Assembly: GCA_922989275.2 (NCBI GenBank)
Contig: OV277864.1
Coordinates: 74,032,158-74,096,157, forward strand
DNA length: 64,000 nucleotides
Source of the DNA: Gari tellinella
Lineage: Eukaryota > Mollusca > Bivalvia > Cardiida > Psammobiidae
Reading direction: 5' to 3'
Each line of letters begins with the position of its first letter. Position 1 is the stretch's first letter. The translations under genes and the position numbers were made by a program. Below the pieces are notes generated by a model. The model did not search any database and was not told the origin of the DNA. It saw only the letters and a list, made by a program, of their open reading frames with translations. Positions 52,801-61,800 of the stretch are shown one piece after another.

Positions 52801-55800
52801 CGGTCCTCCAGCATTCTGTGCACTACCATTGCCACTTTGACCACCACTGGCTAAGTATTGTCCACCATACAGGTTAGTGTTGTTGATTCTTACTGCTATT
52901 CTACCTCCACTACCACCTGTCCCTGTTCCAGAGCCGTCACCTCCAGAGGCGTCCAGTATACCATGTCCTGACATGTTGTAGGCATTGATGACAATAGTAC
53001 CACCACTACCACCTCCTGCCTGTCCTGTAGCAGCACCACCATACACATCTATAACACCATCTATATGAACATGTTTACCTATATCAAATTTCACATGGCC
53101 ACCACCAGCCCCGCCAGTTCTACCTCCTCCACCACTGCCAAGGTCTGTAGGGTAAAACAAGGAACCATAGGCATCAGAGTCACTGGCCCCACCAGCCACG
53201 CCCCCATAGCTGCCTCCATTTGAACCTTTTCCAGCTCCTGGCCCAGAATCTGCTACATTACCTCGTCCTCCAAGCTTAAACTTTCCATTGGTTTCAACAT
53301 CTAAATCACCAACTTGTACAAAGCCATGGTTCATCAGAACTGTCCCGTTATATTTTATCTCCATGAAAGCAGCCCTGATGTAGAAGTCTCTAGTGATGTT
53401 ACGGAATTCCAGAATGCCCCCTTTGTGAACATTGATAGTTGGTAGTTCAAAATTACCTTCAGCAGATAAATCAACAAGTTGTTCATTTTTTCTCTGAGCT
53501 GTTTGTGTTGTGCTGCTAATCATTGCTGTACATCCATTCTCTATATACAAGTGGTGAACTCCGCTCACTAAGCCATGAATTGTTGTATTAATACCATGCA
53601 GGTGAACCTCAGTAGGCATAATAATATGAGCCCCATGAGCTATTATATAACTTACAGGTGCTTCTGTAACATTGGTTTCTGAAATCACGTATTCAACAAG
53701 AATGGTTTGGCGAACCCTCATATGAACTTGGCCGGTTTTGTCGCCCAGGAATCGGTGAATAATGACCGTTACATTCGAGTCAGCAGGATGATAGAAGATG
53801 ACCCTTGAGAATCCTGTAACCAGTGTCTCATTGAACTCGTACAGCTTGGTCTCATTTTCCATGACCACAGTGGGGACTGGCACAGCATTGCCGTTGTTGT
53901 CAATGTGCATGTACCTGGGAAAACAACAAAATTAATACAGTCACACTTATGTCAACCGATTACTCCTTATATACGCCTTTGATTTATTCCCTTAGGAGCT
54001 CTTGCAATAAAATGTGAAAAAATGACATTTAGTTGAAATATTTGACAGCTCATTTTAACCTGAGGGGAAAACAGTTTGGAATGTGATCAGATGTCAGGTT
54101 ACCCGGTATCTGATCTGGCTCCAAACAGTTTGCAATGGAAATACTTGTTTTAGCATAAAAACTAGGGGCGGGACCGAATATTCGAATATTCGCATAAGGG
54201 CCGAATATTCGAATCCCATTTAAGTATTCGAATAGTTGTCTCTGAAATTTTATTTTTGTTAAAATCATAATATGGATTATTCAATTTATTTGAGAGACTA
54301 GCTGTTTCATTTTCTCCAACCAGGCTAATCGTTCGCCATTAATCCTCGTGTGTAGGGTGATTATCACCCCCGGCTGGTCAGTGTTTTGATAGCACCTGTC
54401 AAGTTGTACAAAGTTTGCAAACATTACCCGCTATGTTATGTAATCGACGGCCCTCCCTGACATCGGATCAATGGACTCGCAGTTAATAAATTGACATGTT
54501 GGGGAACCCTAGTTGCCAAACAAAAGAGGTGTGTTTAGCACAGGACGTTTAAGAGCATCCAATCAAAAAAAGACGAATAATTGTTAATATCGCCAATCAT
54601 AGCGGCTCAAATGACGCTTTTCGTAAACGACCAATATCACGCAAACACTATTTAAAATCATCAAACATTCTAGTTAAGACGTCATGAAAGCTTAATATTG
54701 ACCTTACACAAGACGTAGATCTATAAACGATCAAATTCTTACTAAAACGCAACTATGCCACCGGCTACTGCTTCGCCTGTGTGAAAGAATTTACTCGTTC
54801 TGCCGACAAGAAATCAGCAACCTGTTTTGTTTGTTACGTTCGTTTCAGAGTGTAACACCTGCATGCAGAAACTTGAGAGCTAGTGTGTGTTCAGATTAAT
54901 TTTAAAAGCAGATTAAATATAATTTGTAAAGCCAACAAAATATTTACGCAAAAAAACCTGACTCTACATGACGGAAGACTTAATTCGAAACTAATTTTAA
55001 TGCAGATATAGATGTTGCGTTAAACACGAGTCGCATCCTTTACATTCGGAGACCGCCATATCTACAAAGATTCACTGTACATAGTAAATGGTTGCAAAAG
55101 TTGATAACTTTACCAGTCAATCAGACGATTGTCACAGAATACACATTCTGCTCAGGGTTTGGTCCATTTAAGATAGGTATTTCTACGAAGCAAACATTGA
55201 ATAATTGAATTTGATGATGAAATTAACCTCGGATCGGATTTTATTGTCTCTGGCATGTGACATCAACAATCATTTTTAGTCATAGAATAGATTGGCAAAT
55301 CTTGGTCTACATTGATTACAATGTTTGAATGTCATTAGTCTGGATATTTTCCATTGTCTTACCTGTGATCCACTTCAAAATAAGTCCTGTTAGTGCCTGG
55401 CAAGTATTTCAGGATTCTGTACTCCAGTGGTCTCATGTTGTTCTTGACAAACGTTGTCCCAGCTGCTGCGCCATGTGAGGCGATCTTGTCACTTCTTCCA
55501 CCCACTCCTCCATTATTGATAAAGGCTCCACCATAGGAGTACCTGAACCTACAGTGTATGGCAGCCCTGCCGCCAGTACCACCTCCCCCAGTCCCGGTAC
55601 CTGATCCGCCCTCTGTGTTCACTTCACCATGTCCAGTGAAGTTAGTGACTTCAATCAGTAAGGATCCTCCACTACCACCTCCAGCATTCAGTCCTGATCC
55701 CTTGAGGCCTTGTAGCTGCAGTTTTCCATGGAGCTCAAAGTAATGACTTGCTTTCCAGTGTAAGACTCCGCCTCCAGCCCCACCTTCTCCCTGTCCATTA

Positions 55801-58800
55801 CCACCTCCACTGCCTGCTATACAGGGGCTGAATATACTTCCATAAGGTTCTGCAGCATTGCTCTGATCTGCCCCACCCCCATAACCTCCATGTGAAGCTC
55901 CATAGCCTTCCTGGGCCACAGACTGACCAGCACCAGGGCCTTCCTCAGCTTTGTAACCATGACCATTCAAATGGAAAACACCTTCACTCTCTATCCATGA
56001 GTAGGTGGTATCAATGACAGCGTCATTCATGTACAGGTTACCCTGGTACTTGACTTTAACCTCACTGGCATTGATATACAGTGTATTATTAATAGTAAGG
56101 AAACCCATGTCACCGCCTTGTTTAACATGCAGTTTGTTCCATGCAAAACTACCAGGCTCTGTCTCTTGTACATACACCCTATTCTCCAGTAGAGCTGTGT
56201 TAGAGGTGTGTAGAAACTGTGTAGTGGCGTCATCTTCAATGTACAAATTATGTACACCGGTTACCTTGCCTCCAAACGTGCATGTAGTGCCATGAATATG
56301 AACTTCTGATGGGAAAACCACCTCAGAACCATCATGTATGATATAGTTACATGGGGCCTCAGTAACATTGGAAACCGACTCTACAACTTCAATCCACACT
56401 TGTTGATTGTTTCTGACCTCTAGTGTTCCTGATTTGTCTCCCAGCAGTAAGTGAGCTGTGAGGTTGACAAGGTTTGTACCAGAGGGATAGTCAATCCAGA
56501 CTAATGTTGTACCAGCAATGTCCATTTCCTGGAACTCATATGATACTGCACCGGGGTGAGATATCAACGTTGGAGCGGAACTCTTCTTGTTCCAGTTGTT
56601 AGTCTGCATCACTTTGTGGTCCACCTCCAGGAACGTGGTGTTGTGAACTGGGTCATACTTCTTCAATCTATACTCTAGTTCTCTCATATTCTCCTCCTTG
56701 AAGGTAGTCCCTGAAGCTCCAGAGTTATTGTTGATGTATTTACCCTGACCATCTCCACCATAGTTATGAATGTCTCCTCCGTAGGAGTACCTCAGCCTAC
56801 AGTTGATGGCTACTCTACCTCCAGACCCTCCTCCTCCCTGTCCTACTCCACTGCCACCATTCACAGCTATCACTCCATGTCCAGTTATATTTAATGACGA
56901 TATCAGTAGACTCCCACCGCTGCCACCACCAGCATTTGAACCAGTGCCTCTTTCTCCTGCCAGTGTAAGAAGGCCATTCATTTCAATCAAGTCTCCATTT
57001 TGCCAATCCATGTAGCCACCTCCTGATCCACCTCTACCTGACCCATTCCCTCCACCACTACCAGACTCCAGGGGAGAGTAAATAGAGTTATAGGGAACAC
57101 CTCCAGAATTACCACCATAACCCCCATGGCCAGCACCAGACCCTACTCCACTAGTGGTATTACCAGCTCCAGGTCCTAACTCAGCCTTATAGCCTACAGC
57201 ATCCATGTTGAGCTCACCTTGACTCTCTATATGAGCATAGGATGATACAAGTTTCACATAGTTCATCAGTAAAAGAGCTCTGTACTTCACATAGAACTCT
57301 GACACACCAATAGAACACTCCCTAGATATATCTCGGAATTCAGCCTTAGAGTAAGCCATAACTCTGAGTATAGAGAAGTTGAAGTTGCCTGGAAGTGTCT
57401 CCATAACATACACCTGGTTCTCTTCCAGAGCAGTTGATCCAGTTGACATAAACAGGACATCAGACCCTCCACGTATCATCATGGTTTCCACACCCGTGAT
57501 CTTTCCAGCAAGAACTGTTCGAGTTCCCATGAGGTTGGTTGTAGATGGCATAAAAACTTCACTTCCAGCGTCTATTCTAAAGCTGCATGGAGCAATAGTC
57601 TCATTAGACTCTGACTCTACATATTCTACATACAGTTTCTGGTGCTCCTGAAGTCTCACCAAACCTGTCCTATCTCCATCAAAATGGTGAATTTTCACTG
57701 TTACATTCTTTAGTTGTGTACCATTTAGAAACCTTGGATACTCAATCTTGAGGTTGGAATGTCGGTGAAGTAAAGCTTCATCAAACTCATATTCTGTTTT
57801 AGCATTTTCAAACAGTACAGTGTAGAGCCAGGGTTCTGCATGGTTTGTATACAGATGTTTGTCAATATCCTCATTATCCACTTCAATCCTTCTGTGTTGA
57901 GCTACTGTAGTAAACTGTCCTGTGGCATTATCATACTTGATATCTTCATACTGAGGTCCTCTGTTATTCTCCTGGATATAAACTGTTCCTGCAGCTCCTG
58001 ATGGCAGATTGCCTGTTCCTAACCCTCCCGTTACATTCAACTTACCTCTGTATTTGTTGGAGAAGTCGATGTGTACTGCAATTCTTCCCCCTGACCCTCC
58101 ACCCCCGTCTCCTCTACCAGATCCACCATGACAGTCTATATGTCCAAACCCTGTGAAGTTGAGAGTAGTGATCCAGATACCTCCACCACTACCTCCTCCA
58201 CCATTACCAAACTGTCCTGCCTGACCCTCTAGTGTCAGCTCTCCATCAATCCACATGTTCCTACCATTGATCCACCTCAAATAGCCACCACCGTACCCAC
58301 CTTCACCATTCCCATGTCCACCACCACTACCAGCATCAGTGGGTGCATACACAGAATCATAGGGGGTTCCTCCAACATGGGGTCTCGGGGCTCCTCCATT
58401 ACCACCATGAGCTCCACCAAATCCATCATCATTCAGCTGACCACCAGCTCCAGTTCCTGACTGACCGGCTGCACCTTTGTAATCCAGGGTTACAGTGGCA
58501 AGACTTTCTATTGTTGCTGTATCAGAGTATATTGTACCTGTATTCATGGTCATTAGAGCCTTATACTTGACACTGATCTGTATGAGGTGTAAGACAAGGT
58601 CTGAGGTTGTCTCATTGAAGGCAGCTGTAGAACCAGACTGGATGGTCAACCAGCTCAAGCTTATGTTACCTGGCATTGTTTCTTTTACATATTGTCCTTC
58701 TTCAATCAGAGCTGTTTGAGCTGTGGAGTTAAACAGAACATTGGCGCCATCAGCAATGGTCAAATTCTGCACCATGGTCAGTTTGCCCGCTACTTCTGTT

Positions 58801-61800
58801 CTGGTACCCAGCAGTATTGTTGTGGATGGTATAATTAGTTCTGCCCCGTCATCTATCTTGTAACTAACAGGGGCAACAGTATACCCAGGGGTAGACGGTA
58901 CATACTCGGCAAAGAGCTTCTGACCTGTCTTCAGATGCATGCGGCCTGTTCTGTCACCATCAAACTTATGGACGGTCAAGTTAGAGTTGTCCTGTAGCCA
59001 CAACACAGCATGCCTGTGAGCCTCTAGCTCATCAAACTCAAAACTTGTAGGACCAGTTTCGTTTGATAAGATCATAGTTCCTAGTATATGGTTTCTATTA
59101 TCATTGTCAATGAGTAGTTTGACAAAGCCATCTTTGAAGACCGGGGCACCATTAACAAACGCGACTTGTTTTCCATCCAGTCCCACCACATTGGAGTCAG
59201 TAGTGTACACGGTACCAGCGGCACCATTCCTTGTCTCCATAGAAGTTTTTGTATTGACTCCTGCCAGACCACCGTAAGCTACTAGATCTCCACTGTACTC
59301 CCTAAACCACATGACATGAACAGCTAGTCGGCCACCAGCACCTCCATATCCATAGCCTACTCCGTCTCCTCCTGTCACATCCACTAGACCATGGCCTGAG
59401 AAGTTCTGTGACACTATCAGTATACCACCTCCACTACCTCCACCACTGTGAGAGCCTGTAGCATTACCTCCCTTACTGACAACATTACCATCCAGGTGGA
59501 GTGAGCTGCTGATAGTCACCTTGATGGTACCCCCTCCAGTCCCAGCCCCTGAACCACCTCCTGTACTGCCTTGGGTTTGAGGAGACAAGTAGGAACCATA
59601 CGGCACACCTGGAATAAATCAGTGCTGTGAGAATGTCCAAGAAATACTACAGGAGTACAACAAACAAGAATTTGTCAGATGGCAACAAAACTCACCTGTG
59701 GCACATTTTGAAACAGTCAAGGGGTCAAAAGTTTTACATGCATGAAAATAACGAATTCTACTTAGCCATCAACTGTCAGCAAATATGCATAGAGAGCCCT
59801 TGGGATAGTATGTTTATTGCAGAATAACAGTCTTAAAGCTGCCATCTCTCTTAAATGACTGCCATTTTTTTTTTAATAGCTGCACTAAAGCTACCCGAAT
59901 TGGAAATTTCTTTGAAACTGAACTTTTTACTCTGACAGTCCAGATGGGTTTGATTTTCAGCAGATATGAATATAATGAGTGTATTGTCTTACTGTTTTCA
60001 GAAACAACATGAATGAAAGTTTAACTCAATACTCAATAAATATGCCTTTTTACGCCTGTAATAATATTCTAATTTCCAATATATTTCTAAATAGTAACTT
60101 AAAGCAGGCTTCATGTAAAGCAGAATGTTCCTGCTTTATGCAATAATATGTCTTAAAGGAGAAACAAGCTATGGAGTACAAGGATTAAAGCAGGTTGAAA
60201 GTAAAGCAGAATGCTCCTCAGGTACCAGTCTACTTTACTTTCAACCTGCTTGACGTGATCACCTATCTTCAAAACAAAAAGCATGCAATGGTAGAAAGAA
60301 TTAAAGTTATAGGAATCCATTTAATACTTACCAGAAGCCAGTGACGCTAAGTCTGCTCCTCCTCCATAACCTCCATGGCCAGCTCCTAGACCAAAGTTTG
60401 TACTGGAAGGGCTGTTACTAGTAACATTATACCATGAGCCAGGTCCATCACCAACAGGGTCGATACCTCGTCCTAAAAATAAAAGGTGACAGGAGTACTA
60501 AATACAACTTTTTTTACTATTTATTTGTATCTCAACTGAGGAAAATAGTTCAAATTTACACAGTTATGAATATGTATGATAAGAATAATTTTCTATATTC
60601 TAGTAGATTGTAGTTTAAAGCAGAATGAAAGTAAAGCAGAATATGCTTTACTTTCAACCTGCTTTAAGTGGTCACCTATTTTAAAATTGGAATCAGGCTA
60701 TGAGGTAATGGGATAATGATAATAGTGCAATAATATATCAAACCATACTGGTCTACATAAATAAACTAGATTGGCTATAGACCAATGCCGTAAAATTCAC
60801 CTCACTCTATAGACCAATCAGCGATGGTCATTGAGCCCACTTATATGTAGCTTTGAGCAAAACAGCAGACAACAATTTTAAGCAGACAATATTGCAGCAG
60901 TAAAAGCGTTAGACATAATTGTCTTGTTAAGGGAACTGCGGCAAGGGTCGTTGTAAGGAGTTAGTCGTTGTTGGGAGGGCAGTTGTAGGGAGGGAAAACT
61001 GTATCACACAGTATCTTGTACAAAGGGTGCAAACTAAATGAAAACCATGTAAACCCTGATCAGACTGGTCCTGATGGAGCAGTCTGATCAGGGTCTTCTC
61101 TGTTTGATTTAGGCCTGTCTGTCCCAATACTTAAGGTTATTACAGTACCTGACACATCGAGAGTTGCTTCCCCTTCCAGTAAGGCATCCTCAACTTCCAT
61201 GCTAATCCTGTCTGCTGTTATTTTAGATGCATATTTCATGTGCAGGTTACCAGCTTCAAGATTGAACATGTCTACATGGTTAATGTGGGAACCGGATTGC
61301 ATGGACAACACACTAAATCTTAGAACATCTGAAGAATAAAACAAGAGGGTCATTGGCCATATACATGTATTTATAAAATGAGTCATCACTCACTCACTAA
61401 CTATCCTAGTTTAGCGTCTGTGTTCCTTTCGTCAGGGGTTAGACGTTGTCTGGCTGTCTTAATACATCGTCTCCAGTGATCAGGGTCGTGGGGGTCCACC
61501 TTTACCATCTGTCATAGTGATACATTTTGATGAAGTTTCATTTAAGGACAGGTATAATTTGTAAATCTGTTTCTAGCTACCGTAGTGGCTAATTACTGAA
61601 ATCAGAATACACAATAATATTCTTATCCTACCAGCAGCTATTCTATGTGCTGACCCGACTGCCAATGACCACAGTAGCCTTTTAAGTTGAAAGAATCTAA
61701 AAATGGTTAGGGGGTCAATAAGTGCTGGTATTGGGATTGAGGATATAAAAGGATCATATTGACAGCTGAAATACCTACCAGTGCTTAAGTTCTGTGGGAA

